From Aquidulcibacter paucihalophilus (GTDB lineage: Bacteria; Pseudomonadota; Alphaproteobacteria; Caulobacterales; Caulobacteraceae), in assembly GCA_030285985.1 (NCBI GenBank), contig CP127384.1, positions 2,592,501-2,656,500 on the forward strand: 64,000 bases of DNA, written 5' to 3'. A model generated the notes under the pieces. The model did not search any database and had not been told where the DNA came from. It was given only the letters and a program-made list of their open reading frames with translations. Position 1 is the stretch's first letter; each line of letters opens with the position of its first letter. Of this stretch, positions 29,368 through 38,177 are shown one piece after another. A program made the position numbers and the translations under genes.

Positions 29368-29979
29368 CTAGCCGGCCGGTTCGACGCGGCGAGCCGAGAC
29401 GATGCGGACGCGGGGGTCGAGCATCTGGCCGCGCATGAAGCCTTCGCCCTCAGTGGGTGATTTGGGAGCGGCGAGGATGGCGCGCACGACCTCCATGCCC
29501 TCGATGACCCGGCCGAAGACGGCGAAGCCGGGATCGGGCGGGGCGGCCCGGGCGTCGAAGCCGGGCAGATTGCCGACGATGATGAAGAAGTCGCCGTCGG
29601 CGGTGCCGGGGTCGAAGCGGGCCATGGACAGGGCACCGTCGACGTGGCGCAGGCCGGTCTGGCTGGTCGGCTCATGGGCGATGGGCGGCAGGATGCGGTC
29701 GGGCGCATTGGCGGTCCCGCCCTGGACGACGCCCGTTCCGGCCCCCAGTTCCATGCCGCGGTAGAAGTCGGTGCCGTTGAACCGGCCCTCGTCGACATAG
29801 CGCAGGAAGTTGGCGGCCGTGATCGGGGCGCGGGGGTCGGTCTCGACGAGGATGGTCCCCGCGGAGGTTTCGAACTGGACCCGAACCGCGGCGGCAGGGG
29901 CCGGCGCGGCATCCTGGGCGAGGGCGGGGGCCGACAGGGTGGCGGCGAGGCAGAGGGCGAGCAGGGAGCGTCGGATCAT
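29368..29979 (-). CDS. Secreted peptidyl-prolyl cis-trans isomerase (cyclophilin type)
   Basis: A 203-residue periplasmic cyclophilin. The signal peptide (about 1-21) ends in ALAQD. The fold starts at VRVQFETSAGTILVETD, and the active-site region FNGTDFYRGMELGAGTGVVQGG is present. The protein also has PGFAVFGRVIEGMEVV. Its proline isomerase activity helps fold exported proteins. It appears monocistronic, 54 bp from xseB. Confidence 0.9.
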   Translation of the reverse strand: MIRRSLLALCLAATLSAPALAQDAAPAPAAAVRVQFETSAGTILVETDPRAPITAANFLRYVDEGRFNGTDFYRGMELGAGTGVVQGGTANAPDRILPPIAHEPTSQTGLRHVDGALSMARFDPGTADGDFFIIVGNLPGFDARAAPPDPGFAVFGRVIEGMEVVRAILAAPKSPTEGEGFMRGQMLDPRVRIVSARRVEPAG

Positions 29980-29995
29980 GGTCCTCTCCTCGCGG

Positions 29996-30634
29996 TCAGC
30001 GCTTCTCGTAGCGGCGCTGGGACCAGTATTTGAAGCCCTGGTTGTGGACCAGCGACCAGCCGTCGGCGCGCAGGCGGCGGCCGACCATGTGGTTGAAATA
30101 GCCGTGGGCGAGGACCAGCACGTCCTGGCCGCTCTCGGCGCGGGCGATCAGGGCCCGGGCGGCGGTCTCGGAGCGGGCCTCCGCCTCGCGCCGCGTCTCC
30201 TGCCCCTCGTGGTGGTTGAAAACGTGCCACCAGAAACGGGCGACGGCGCCCCAGTATTTGGGCGGCAGCTTGAACCAGCTGGGGAAGTGCGGCGGCGGCA
30301 GGGGCGCCTCGATGAACAGGGCGTCCGACATGACCTCGCGGCCGGCGGCGATGGCGGCGGCGGTTTCCTGGGCGCGGGGACGGGTCGAGGCGTAGATGGC
30401 CCCGGCGCCCTCGGCGGTGGCCAGCAGTTCGGGCGGCGGGGTCTGGCCGGCGCGCAGGCCGCCGACCTCATATTTGGCCCACCAGTCCCGGTACTGGTCC
30501 GAGGTCAGGTAGCATTTGCGTGACAGGGCCGGCTCGCCGTGACGGGCCAGGACGATGGCACCCGGACGCACCGAGACCAGGGCGGCGCGCGACGGCGCGG
30601 GCTCTGCCTTCGACGGCGCAGGGGCGTCAGCCAT
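29996..30634 (-). CDS. Histidine phosphatase family protein
   Basis: A 212-residue phosphoglycerate-mutase-like protein. The catalytic RHG motif is in IVLARHGEPALSRK. The later His occurs in VLVLAHGYFNHMVGRRL, and the acidic/arginine region around STRPRAQETA is also family-like. The substrate is not known. A further ATG at 30661 gives 9 extra residues, and I prefer 30634 on weak grounds. It lies 16 bp from the cyclophilin start. Confidence 0.83.
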   Translation of the reverse strand: MADAPAPSKAEPAPSRAALVSVRPGAIVLARHGEPALSRKCYLTSDQYRDWWAKYEVGGLRAGQTPPPELLATAEGAGAIYASTRPRAQETAAAIAAGREVMSDALFIEAPLPPPHFPSWFKLPPKYWGAVARFWWHVFNHHEGQETRREAEARSETAARALIARAESGQDVLVLAHGYFNHMVGRRLRADGWSLVHNQGFKYWSQRRYEKR

Positions 30635-30695
30635 CAGTGAGTCTCTGGCGGGGGCGGGCATGATTTCCGGACGTAAGCGATTGGCGAAACGTCCT

Positions 30696-31616
30696 TTATT
30701 CCTCCCCCAAGGCCTGAACGTGGGCGACGGCCGAACGGCCCAGCCCTTCTAGGTCGTAACCGCCCTCGAGCGAGGACACAACCTTGCCGCCACAGCACGA
30801 TCGCGCGATCTCGAGCACGGCGCGGGTCGCCCAGGCGAAATCCTCCGCCTCCAGTGACTGGTGGGCGAGCGGATCGCGGCGATGGGCGTCGAAGCCGGCG
30901 GAGATCAGGATCAGGTCGGGATTGAAGCTCTGCAGCGCCGGCATCAGCCCGCCGGCGAAGGCACCGCGCCAGGCCTCGCGGGCGGCGTGGGGCGGGACGG
31001 GGACGTTGACGATATTGCCCACGCCGGTCTCGGACGCCGCGCCCGTGCCCGGATAGAGGGGCGACTGATGGATGGAGCCGAGGAACAGGCTGTCGTCGGA
31101 CTCAAAGGCGGCCTGGGTGCCGTTGCCGTGGTGGACGTCGAAATCGATGACGGCGACGCGGGCCATGCCCTCGGCCTGGGCCACGCGGGCGGCGACGGCG
31201 ACGTTGGAGAACAGGCAGAAGCCCATGCTCTGGTCCGGCTCGGCATGGTGGCCGGGTGGGCGGACGGCAGCGAAGGCCCGGGCCGTCTCGCCGCGGACCA
31301 CGGCGCGGACGGCATCGACCACGGCCCCGGCGGCGAGACGGGCGGCGCGGATGCTGCCCGGCGACAGGACGGTGTCGGCATCAAGCTGGCGGAAGCCGCT
31401 CTCGGGCGCAGCGGCGAGCAGGCGGGCGACGTGATCGGCGGGGTGCAGGCGTTCGAGGTCGACCACGGCGGCCTCGGTCGCGGCGCGACGGTCGAGCCCG
31501 AGGCGGGCGGCGTCGAGCGCGTCCAGCACGGCCTGCAGCCTTTCGGGGCTTTCCGGGTGGCCGACACCGGGGCGGTGGGCCAGCATGTCGGGGTGGGTGA
31601 AGAGGGCAACGCTCAT
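30696..31616 (-). CDS. Histone deacetylase-family protein (acetylpolyamine/acetoin-type)
   Basis: A 306-residue zinc deacetylase domain. Landmarks are [29 protein letters not shown], the zinc ligands in [13 protein letters not shown] and [12 protein letters not shown], and [10 protein letters not shown]. Bacterial members act on acetylated polyamines, acetoin metabolism or proteins, and the substrate is unknown here. The frame runs on to 31757 into a repeat. The ATG at 31616 is the natural start. Confidence 0.9.
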   Translation of the reverse strand: MSVALFTHPDMLAHRPGVGHPESPERLQAVLDALDAARLGLDRRAATEAAVVDLERLHPADHVARLLAAAPESGFRQLDADTVLSPGSIRAARLAAGAVVDAVRAVVRGETARAFAAVRPPGHHAEPDQSMGFCLFSNVAVAARVAQAEGMARVAVIDFDVHHGNGTQAAFESDDSLFLGSIHQSPLYPGTGAASETGVGNIVNVPVPPHAAREAWRGAFAGGLMPALQSFNPDLILISAGFDAHRRDPLAHQSLEAEDFAWATRAVLEIARSCCGGKVVSSLEGGYDLEGLGRSAVAHVQALGEE

Positions 31617-31652
31617 CGGATGAGTTCTAGCGAGTAAGATCACAAACATCAT

Positions 31653-31786
31653 CCGCTCATCCCGGCGAAAGCCGGGACCCAGTTCTGTCCAGCTTGACGC
31701 CGACATTTCAGGACAACCCGGCGAGCCTGACCGGAACCGCATCATCACCCACAGCACTGGGTCCCGGCTTTCGCCGGGATGAGCGG
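31653..31786. repeat. Perfect 31-bp inverted repeat flanking 72 bp
   Basis: The arm 31653-31683 and the arm 31756-31786 are exact reverse complements over 31 bases. Each arm itself contains a hairpin, CCCGGC-GAAA-GCCGGG. The element lies between the divergent deacetylase and GNAT genes, inside the promoter region of both. It resembles REP/BIME-type dispersed palindromes. Its function is unknown. Confidence 0.85.
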
Positions 31787-31831
31787 AATTGAGGGGTTGA
31801 GTCGCCCGGGCCGCCGGGCGAAAGCGATCTT

Positions 31832-32359
31832 ATGACCAACGCCGTGATCCGCCCCGCCGTAGACGCCGACGCCGCCGCCCTGGGCGTGCTGGGACGGCAG
31901 ACCTTCCTCGATACCTTCGTGGAGGGGTTCGGCATCCCCTATCCGGCCGACGATCTGACGGCCTTCCTCGACGAGAGTTTCAGCCCGGAGACGATCCGCG
32001 CGAAGCTGAAAGAGCCCGGCGCGGCCTGGTGGGTGGCCGAGCGGGACGGCGAGCTGCTGGCCTTCGCCAACACGGGGCCGAACACCCTGCCCCACCCGGA
32101 TGGCCGAGCCAGCCATGCCGAGCTCCGCCGGCTCTATGTGTCGAAGGCGGCGCAGGGCCTGGGGCTGGGCACGAAGCTGCTGGCCGTGGCGCTGGACTGG
32201 ATGGAGGCCAACACCGACGGGCCGCTGTGGATCGGGGTCTGGAGCGGGAACCTGAAGGCGCAGAAACTGTACGCGGCCTACGGGTTCGAGATCGCGGGCG
32301 AGTACCAGTATCCCGTCGGGGCCTGGCTGGATGACGAGTTCATCCTGCGGCGGGGGTAG
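31832..32359 (+). CDS. GNAT-family N-acetyltransferase
   Basis: A 175-residue GCN5-related acetyltransferase. The acetyl-CoA binding region is ELRRLYVSKAAQGLGLGTKLL (motif A, QGLGLG near 110), and WSGNLKAQKLYAAYGFE is motif B. The substrate cannot be told from sequence. It starts just after the 31-bp inverted repeat and converges on the AspH-like gene. Confidence 0.88.
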   Translation: MTNAVIRPAVDADAAALGVLGRQTFLDTFVEGFGIPYPADDLTAFLDESFSPETIRAKLKEPGAAWWVAERDGELLAFANTGPNTLPHPDGRASHAELRRLYVSKAAQGLGLGTKLLAVALDWMEANTDGPLWIGVWSGNLKAQKLYAAYGFEIAGEYQYPVGAWLDDEFILRRG

Positions 32360-32377
32360 GCAGGGCGGCGATCCGCC

Positions 32378-33565
32378 TCAGGACCAGACCGCGACCGTAG
32401 GCGAATAGGCGTCCATCGCCTCAAGGGCCGCGGTGACCAGCACCCGCTCCTCGTCATTGAGTTCCGGCCGCCAGATATCGAAGATCAGCACGACGCGCGT
32501 CCGGTCGCTGGTGTTGATCGCCTCATGTTCGATGGTGTCGTCGAATACCCAGGCCTTGCCCTTTTCCCAGCTGCGGACATCGTTGCCCACGCGGAATTTG
32601 CAGCCCGGCGGGGTGATCAGCGGCAGGTGGCAGACGAGCCGGGTGTTGACGAAGCCTGTGTGGGACAGGATGTGCGCCCCGGCCTTGAGCTGCGAGAACA
32701 TGATCTGCGGCGAGCGGGCAGCGATCTGGCACAGGGGCGCGTCGGCAAGGGCCGCCATCGTCTGTGGGCAGCGGTCGGCGTTCGGCGTGGCCTGACCGTC
32801 CTTCCACAGGAAGCTGGTGCTCCAGTCCATGCTGTCGACCAACGGATAGTCGGTCCGGCTGGGGAGGTGTGGCACAGTCTGGAGATAGGGACTGAAGCCG
32901 CGGTCCTGTTCCAGCAGGGCCTCCAGTTCGCCGGTGATGGCGTCGGTTGCCGCCTCGACCCTGTCCATCCACGGAAACATCTCGCGCGGATAGAACTGCG
33001 CGTTCGGGAGCTCCGGAAAATAGAAGGCCTTGGGCTGCTGGAAATAGGCCTGTTTGCGGCCCGTCGCGAGATCGAGGGCGTGGGTGAACCGGGCGCTGGA
33101 CCGGCCCTCGACATAGCCGGCCCGGTCGAGTTCCTCGCGGACGTGGTCGAAGATGCCCGCGGCGAGCCGGTCGCGGAGCGCGCGGGCGCGGGCGACGCCC
33201 GGGGCGAGATCGGCCGGCACTGCGGCACCGGACTCGGCGAGACTGACGAGCGCCCGGTAGTAGAGGTTGGCCTCCCGCTTTGCGCCAAGGGCGGAGAGCA
33301 TGTCGCCCTTCACCAGCAAGGTTCTCGCATCCTGACCGTCCAGCTCCAGGGCGCGATTGATGACGACTTCCGCCGACCGGTCGTCCTCCAGCTTGTGATG
33401 GCTCCATGCCAGCATGGCGAGGTGGGCGGGCCCGGCCGCGCCGGCGGCATCAACGCGCGCCAGCGCCTCGCGGGCCTCTTGCCAGCGCCCCGCGAGGAAG
33501 GCGATGACCGCCGCTGGAGCATCGACGGGAACGGACTGGGACGCAGGCACTGGGAACTCGGACAT
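32378..33565 (-). CDS. Aspartyl/asparaginyl beta-hydroxylase-like protein with N-terminal repeats
   Basis: A 395-residue protein. The first about 130 residues look like TPR helices (VINRALELDGQDARTLL). The C-terminal half matches the AspH domain, a 2-oxoglutarate/Fe(II) dioxygenase: HILSHTGFVNTRLVCHLPL and the HEAIN histidine in the IEHEAINTS segment, followed by the DIWRPEL end. Iron and 2OG ligands therefore look intact. The target protein is unknown. The gene is alone, convergent with the GNAT gene. Confidence 0.82.
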   Translation of the reverse strand: MSEFPVPASQSVPVDAPAAVIAFLAGRWQEAREALARVDAAGAAGPAHLAMLAWSHHKLEDDRSAEVVINRALELDGQDARTLLVKGDMLSALGAKREANLYYRALVSLAESGAAVPADLAPGVARARALRDRLAAGIFDHVREELDRAGYVEGRSSARFTHALDLATGRKQAYFQQPKAFYFPELPNAQFYPREMFPWMDRVEAATDAITGELEALLEQDRGFSPYLQTVPHLPSRTDYPLVDSMDWSTSFLWKDGQATPNADRCPQTMAALADAPLCQIAARSPQIMFSQLKAGAHILSHTGFVNTRLVCHLPLITPPGCKFRVGNDVRSWEKGKAWVFDDTIEHEAINTSDRTRVVLIFDIWRPELNDEERVLVTAALEAMDAYSPTVAVWS

Positions 33566-33675
33566 CCGGCTGGATTGCCCCTGCCCGGTGGCCGAAACGG
33601 GGCAGGGGCGTTACGTGAATTTCATGTCCACGGGCCGGCTGGTATTCTCCCCGCCAGGGCGGGATAATCGCTCCC

Positions 33676-34854
33676 ATGCTCCTCCCCTTCTTCACCGCCC
33701 TGCGCGACGCCAAGGTTCCCGTGTCGATGAAGGAATGGCTCCATCTGATGGAGGCCATGGATCGCGATGTGGCCGGTCGGAAGGTCGATGACTTCTACCA
33801 TCTGTCGCGCGCGGTGCTGGTCAAGGACGAGAAACACTACGACCGGTTCGACCAGGTGTTCGGCAAGGTGTTCGCCGGGATCGAGAGCCTCGGCGCGGGC
33901 GAGGAGCCCTCGCTGGACGTGCCCGAGGACTGGCTGAAGCTGCTCAACGAGAAATATCTGACCGACGAGGAGAAGGCGCAGATCGAGGCGCTGGGCGGGT
34001 TCGACAAGCTGATGGAGACGCTGAAACAGCGGCTCGAGGAACAGCAGGGTCGGCACGAGGGCGGTAACAAATGGGTCGGCACGGGGGGCACCAGCCCGTT
34101 CGGGCACGGCGGCTATAATCCCGAGGGCGTGCGCATCGGCGGGCCCGGCAAGCACGGCCGGGCGGTCAAGGTCTGGGAGAAGCGCGAATACCGGAACCTG
34201 GACGACCAGGTCGAACTGGGCACCCGCAACATCAAGGTCGCCCTGCGCCGCCTGCGCCGGTTCGCCCGGCAGGGCGCGCTCGACGAGCTGGACATGGACG
34301 CCACCATCGACGGCACGGCGCGTCAGGGCTGGCTGGACATCCACATGCGGGCGGAGCGGCGCAATACGATCAAGGTGCTGCTGTTCCTCGACATCGGCGG
34401 CTCGATGGATGCCCATGTGAAGATGTGCGAGGAGCTGTTCTCGGCCGCGAAGACCGAGTTCAAACACCTCGAATTCTTCTACTTCCATAACTGCCTCTAC
34501 GAGGGCGTGTGGAAGGACAACCGGCGTCGGCACGAGCAGAAGATCCCGACCTGGGAGGTGCTGAACAAATACCCCGGCGACTGGCGCGCCATCTTCGTCG
34601 GCGACGCCACCATGAGCCCCTATGAGGTGACCATGCCGGGCGGCTCGGTCGAGCACTGGAACGAGGAGGCGGGGGCCGTCTGGATGAAGCGGGCCACGCA
34701 GCAGTGGGACAAGGTGGCGTGGCTGAACCCGTCGCCGGAACGCTACTGGAGCTATTCCGCCTCGGTCGGGATGGTGCGCGAACTCGTCGATGAGCGGATG
34801 TATCCGCTGACGCTGGAAGGGCTGGAGAAGGCGATGCGGGCGCTGGCCAAATAG
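33676..34854 (+). CDS. VWA (CoxE-like) domain protein
   Basis: A 392-residue cytoplasmic protein of the family that usually works with a MoxR AAA+ ATPase. The VWA fold is in the second half: VLLFLDIGGSMDAHVKMCEE holds the MIDAS DxGxS motif. The N-terminal FTALRDAKVPVSMKEWLHLMEAM is family-typical. No MoxR gene is next to it, so the ATPase partner must be elsewhere. It reads on its own on the plus strand. Confidence 0.85.
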   Translation: MLLPFFTALRDAKVPVSMKEWLHLMEAMDRDVAGRKVDDFYHLSRAVLVKDEKHYDRFDQVFGKVFAGIESLGAGEEPSLDVPEDWLKLLNEKYLTDEEKAQIEALGGFDKLMETLKQRLEEQQGRHEGGNKWVGTGGTSPFGHGGYNPEGVRIGGPGKHGRAVKVWEKREYRNLDDQVELGTRNIKVALRRLRRFARQGALDELDMDATIDGTARQGWLDIHMRAERRNTIKVLLFLDIGGSMDAHVKMCEELFSAAKTEFKHLEFFYFHNCLYEGVWKDNRRRHEQKIPTWEVLNKYPGDWRAIFVGDATMSPYEVTMPGGSVEHWNEEAGAVWMKRATQQWDKVAWLNPSPERYWSYSASVGMVRELVDERMYPLTLEGLEKAMRALAK

Positions 34855-34888
34855 GCTAGGGTTTCCGGGTCGTCCGAGGAGTACCCCC

Positions 34889-35410
34889 ATGCTCGCCGTC
34901 GTCTTCGCCGCCATGCTGCAACAGGCCGCCCCCCTCCCCGTCGCCGCGGGTCAGGTGGTGTGGGAGACGCCGGTGCCCGTCGAGGCCGCCCAGCCCGTCC
35001 CGGTCGTCGAACTCCCACCCATTCCCGATTCCGCCCGCACCGACCCGTATGGCTATGAGCGGGCCGAATGCAGCCCGCTGATCCGGTCCCGTGCGGAGAC
35101 GCTGGAAGCCTGTCAGGCGCGGGTTCGGGTCACGCTCGCCGCCCATCTGGGGGCCGCCCTGCCGGCGGGCCTGGCCCCGGCCGGTGCCCTGGACGCCTGC
35201 CGGCAGGAAGCCGCCGGCGATCGCTACGCCCTTCAATGCGGTGCCCCCGCCCGCGCGGATCGCCCGACCGCCGTGCTGGAAGAGCGGAACTGCGAGACCC
35301 GCCCCCGCGCCCAAGCCCAGGGCGGTGTCGCCTGGACCGAGGAATGCCGTCCGGCCAGCGGCCGCCGCGAGGACGACGGATTGCGCATCCGGGTGGGCGG
35401 CAACGACTAG
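34889..35410 (+). CDS. Secreted cysteine-containing protein (copy A)
   Basis: A 173-residue protein with a short hydrophobic N-terminus that may be a signal peptide, then PIPDSARTDPYGYERAECSP and the LEACQARV stretch. Several cysteines follow. No known family is recognised. The core DPYGxxxxxCSPLxRxxxExLEACxxRV also occurs in the next gene, so the two are tandem paralogs. It has a strong ribosome site (GAGGAG). Confidence 0.65.
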   Translation: MLAVVFAAMLQQAAPLPVAAGQVVWETPVPVEAAQPVPVVELPPIPDSARTDPYGYERAECSPLIRSRAETLEACQARVRVTLAAHLGAALPAGLAPAGALDACRQEAAGDRYALQCGAPARADRPTAVLEERNCETRPRAQAQGGVAWTEECRPASGRREDDGLRIRVGGND

Positions 35411-35486
35411 AAACCGGCGGCCGTCAGGTCCCGAAAGGTGACCGCCGGTTCGTCGTCTGCGCCTTCTGCTTGCGGGAGGACAGGCG

Positions 35487-35897
35487 ATGCTTCTGACGAT
35501 GATGGCGATGGCGATCCAGCTGGCGACGCCGGCGGGCGATCCACAGATCGAGATCCCGGATTCCGCGCTGCGCGACCCCTATGGCTTCGTGCTGTCGCAT
35601 TGCAGCCCGCTGGTGCGGCGGTCGAGCGAGTCGCTGGAAGCCTGTGAAAACCGGGTCGGCACCGCGCTGCGGGCGCGCCTGCCGGACTTCCGCCCCCGAC
35701 CGCTGGCAACGACTGTGGCCTCGGCCTCTGACGATCCGCCGACCGCGGCGACCGGCAGCGCCTTCGGCGGGCGGTGTACGACCCGGCAGGAAAGCCAGCA
35801 GGGTGAGGACAGCTCGTCCTCGTCCGGTACGATCGTCTGCGGCGACCGGTCCGGCGCGGCGGCGCGGGCGCTGGAAGACGTGCTGCGACCTCGCTGA
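35487..35897 (+). CDS. Secreted cysteine-containing protein (copy B)
   Basis: A 136-residue protein with a short hydrophobic start. Its first 70 residues parallel the preceding gene (IPDSALRDPYGFVLSHCSPL, then SLEACENRVGTALRARLP). The second half is Ser/Thr/Asp-rich with two cysteines and shows no resemblance to copy A. It follows copy A by 76 bp in the same direction, and a GGAGGACAGG ribosome site precedes the ATG. Confidence 0.6.
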   Translation: MLLTMMAMAIQLATPAGDPQIEIPDSALRDPYGFVLSHCSPLVRRSSESLEACENRVGTALRARLPDFRPRPLATTVASASDDPPTAATGSAFGGRCTTRQESQQGEDSSSSSGTIVCGDRSGAAARALEDVLRPR

Positions 35898-35966
35898 GCC
35901 GATACGTTCCGACATGACAGCGCCGCGCCCGGTGTGCGGACGCGGCGCCGGGTCGGATCGCAGACC

Positions 35967-36152
35967 CTAGTTACGCTTGTCGTCGCGCAGGGTGTCCTTC
36001 AGGCCGCCGACGGCGTTCTGGACCTTGCCCTCGACCTGCTCGGCGCGGCCTTCGGCCTTGAGTTTTTCATCGCCGGTCACCTTGCCGACGGCTTCCTTGA
36101 TGTTGCCGCCGAGGTTTTTGGCGGCGCCTTCGACTCGATCATGATCGGGCAT
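35967..36152 (-). CDS. CsbD-family stress protein
   Basis: A 61-residue hydrophilic protein, MPDHDRVEGAAKNLGGNIKE, with the VEGKVQNAVGGLKDTL repeat, typical of CsbD. Members are strongly induced in general stress, and their molecular role is unclear. A GGAAC at about 36226-36230 (minus strand reading) with a CGCT 17 bases on resembles an EcfG-type promoter. Confidence 0.88.
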   Translation of the reverse strand: MPDHDRVEGAAKNLGGNIKEAVGKVTGDEKLKAEGRAEQVEGKVQNAVGGLKDTLRDDKRN

Positions 36153-36204
36153 GGGACTCTCCTTGCAGGGACGTCGCCGGATTGACGACGCCTTGTGCGA
36201 GAAG

Positions 36205-36230
36205 AGCGAACCAGTGCCGGTTCGCGTTCC
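36205..36230 (-). promoter_or_regulatory. Possible EcfG (general stress) promoter of csbD-like gene
   Basis: On the minus strand GGAAC (complement of 36226-36230) is followed by 17 bases and CGCT. The alphaproteobacterial ECF consensus is GGAAC-N16-17-CGTT, so the -10 differs by one base. CsbD genes are often in this regulon. Confidence 0.4.
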
Positions 36231-36241
36231 GTATTGTGCCG

Positions 36242-36694
36242 CTAGGCGTTTCGCCGCAGCCAGGTCGCCACGGCCCAGGCATGGGCCTCGTGGCGGAGCA
36301 GGGTCAGTGCCTCGGCCGGCGCGAGCCAGACCAGTTCGTGATCGGCCTCGACCCTGGCACCGGGGTCCAGCGCCAGCTGTTCGGCGATCCAGAAGCCGCC
36401 GATGTTGTTGAGCGGCTCGCCGTCGGACTTGTGGAAATACTGGGCGGCGTGGGCGATGCGGGCCAGCGGGCGCACCGTCATGCCGGTCTCCTCGAGGAAC
36501 TCGCGGACGACGGCCTGTTCCTCGGTCTCGTCCCCGTCAACGGCTCCGCCCGGCAGGTCGAAATAGCTGCCTTCGCCGCGGTCGACGCGGACGCAGGCAA
36601 GTCGGCCGTCCTCGACGACCAGACCGAAGGCGGTGACGCGCAGGCGGTAGTCGAGGCCGGGCCGGGCGGTGCCGAACTGGAGGGCGGCCGACAT
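36242..36694 (-). CDS. NUDIX hydrolase
   Basis: A 150-residue NUDIX domain. The Nudix box GGAVDGDETEEQAVVREFLEETGM fits GX5EX7REUXEEXGU, with the metal-binding glutamates present. The nucleotide or sugar-nucleotide substrate is unknown. It starts 2 bp after the kinase gene's stop, so it is the fourth member of the signalling operon above it. Confidence 0.88.
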   Translation of the reverse strand: MSAALQFGTARPGLDYRLRVTAFGLVVEDGRLACVRVDRGEGSYFDLPGGAVDGDETEEQAVVREFLEETGMTVRPLARIAHAAQYFHKSDGEPLNNIGGFWIAEQLALDPGARVEADHELVWLAPAEALTLLRHEAHAWAVATWLRRNA

Positions 36695-36696
36695 GG

Positions 36697-37755
36697 TCAG
36701 AGGTCGAACGCCAGGCGGGCGCGGACGCCCTTGTGCGCCTTGTCGATCTCGACCGCCGACCGCAGGCCCGAGGCCATGGCGGAGATGATCTTGCCGCCCA
36801 GACCGGTGCCCCTGACCGCGCCGTCGCCCATGCCGGGGCCGTCGTCCTCGACCGTCAGTATGGCGCGTCCCATGGGGTCCCGGCCCAGGCTGACGCGAAT
36901 CTGGCCCGGCTTGCCCGGCTCATAGGCGTATTTGACGGCGTTGGTGACCAGTTCGGTGACCACCACGCCGAGCGACACCGCCTGATCAGTCGTGACCCGC
37001 ATGGGCGTCGCCTCGAGATGGATGGTGCAGCCGTCCTTGTCGGGGCAGAGCGACTGGGACAGTTCGCCGATCAGGCCCTCGAGATATTCGTCCATGGCCA
37101 CCGAGGACATGTCGCCCGAGGTGTAGAGGCGGCGGTGAACATGGGCGACGGCCTCGATCCGGGCCTGGGATTCCTTGAGCGCGGCGCGGGCGCCTTCATC
37201 GGCCAGATGGCGCAGTTGCAGCGACATGAAGCTGGAGACCAGCTGCAGGGAGTTTCCGACCCGGTGATTGACCTCGCGCAGCATGGCCTCGGCGCGGTCG
37301 CGGGCGATGCGGACCTCTTCCTGGGAGGCGTCGTGTTCGCGCTGCAGCCGGCGGCGATGCAGGGCGTCCTCGAGGGCATTGCGCAGCAGGGCGGTGAAGT
37401 CCTCGGACACGTCCTTGATGACATAGTCGGCGGCACCCGCGCGCAGGGCGGCGACGGCGATCCGGCCTTCCTGGGCCCCGGTCACATAGACCACCGGCGG
37501 GGGGTTCGGCAGGGCGATGATCTCGGGCAGGACGTCCAGACCTTCACGGCCCGGCATGTAGTGGTCGAGGGCCACGACGTCGAAATCGCCAGGCCGGGTC
37601 ACGAGGGTGTCGAGACCGGCATCGCCGTCCAGCGCGCAGGTGACGGCATAGCCGTGCCGGCCCAGCTCCTTTTCGACCAGCCGCGAGAGGCCGCGGTCAT
37701 CGTCGATGTAGAGCAGGCGAATAACGTCGCCTTCGGGCGTCCGGGAGACGGTCAC
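36697..37755 (-). CDS. Receiver domain-histidine kinase protein (HWE/HisKA_2 type)
   Basis: A 352-residue cytoplasmic protein. Residues 13-130 form a receiver with acidic IDDD, phospho-Asp in [15 protein letters not shown] and the K in YVIKD. A linker helix follows, then a HisKA_2-type H box ([19 protein letters not shown], His at about 169) and a HATPase with [21 protein letters not shown] and GTGLGGKI. Receiver first and kinase second means phosphorylation may control kinase output. It starts with GTG overlapping the preceding stop as GTGA. Confidence 0.88.
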   Translation of the reverse strand: MTVSRTPEGDVIRLLYIDDDRGLSRLVEKELGRHGYAVTCALDGDAGLDTLVTRPGDFDVVALDHYMPGREGLDVLPEIIALPNPPPVVYVTGAQEGRIAVAALRAGAADYVIKDVSEDFTALLRNALEDALHRRRLQREHDASQEEVRIARDRAEAMLREVNHRVGNSLQLVSSFMSLQLRHLADEGARAALKESQARIEAVAHVHRRLYTSGDMSSVAMDEYLEGLIGELSQSLCPDKDGCTIHLEATPMRVTTDQAVSLGVVVTELVTNAVKYAYEPGKPGQIRVSLGRDPMGRAILTVEDDGPGMGDGAVRGTGLGGKIISAMASGLRSAVEIDKAHKGVRARLAFDL

Positions 37756-38177
37756 TCGATGTCCGGAGCCTGCATGACCGACAGGAACAGCCCGAGCTGG
37801 CGAATGGCGCCCGCGAAGCTTTCATAGTCGACAGGCTTGGTGATGTAGACGTTGCAGCCGAGGTCGTAGCAGCGCTGGATTTCCTGCTTGTCGTCCGTCG
37901 TGGTCAGGATCACCACGGGCGCGCGCCGGAGCCGCTCGTCATTCTTGACCCGGACCAGGATGTCGGTGCCCGACATGTCCGGCAGATTGAGGTCCAGCAG
38001 GATAAGCATCGGCCCGTTGAGACGAACCTCCTCGCTGAACAGATAGTCCATGGCCGAGCCGCCGTCGGCGAAATGCGCGATCTCGTTGGAGATGTTGGCG
38101 CGGCGGATGTTCTTTTCGATCAGCTTGGCGTGACCGAGGTCATCCTCGACCATCACGATCTTGACGGCGTGGCTCAT
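37752..38177 (-). CDS. Single-domain response regulator (Rcp1-like)
   Basis: A 141-residue receiver. The acidic pair is VEDD, the phospho-Asp is in [10 protein letters not shown], and the conserved Thr/Lys occur in [10 protein letters not shown] and [13 protein letters not shown]. There is no output domain. It overlaps the upstream kinase by ATGA and the downstream kinase by GTGA, so the three are translated together. It is a likely phosphate carrier between the two kinases. Confidence 0.9.
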   Translation of the reverse strand: MSHAVKIVMVEDDLGHAKLIEKNIRRANISNEIAHFADGGSAMDYLFSEEVRLNGPMLILLDLNLPDMSGTDILVRVKNDERLRRAPVVILTTTDDKQEIQRCYDLGCNVYITKPVDYESFAGAIRQLGLFLSVMQAPDIE

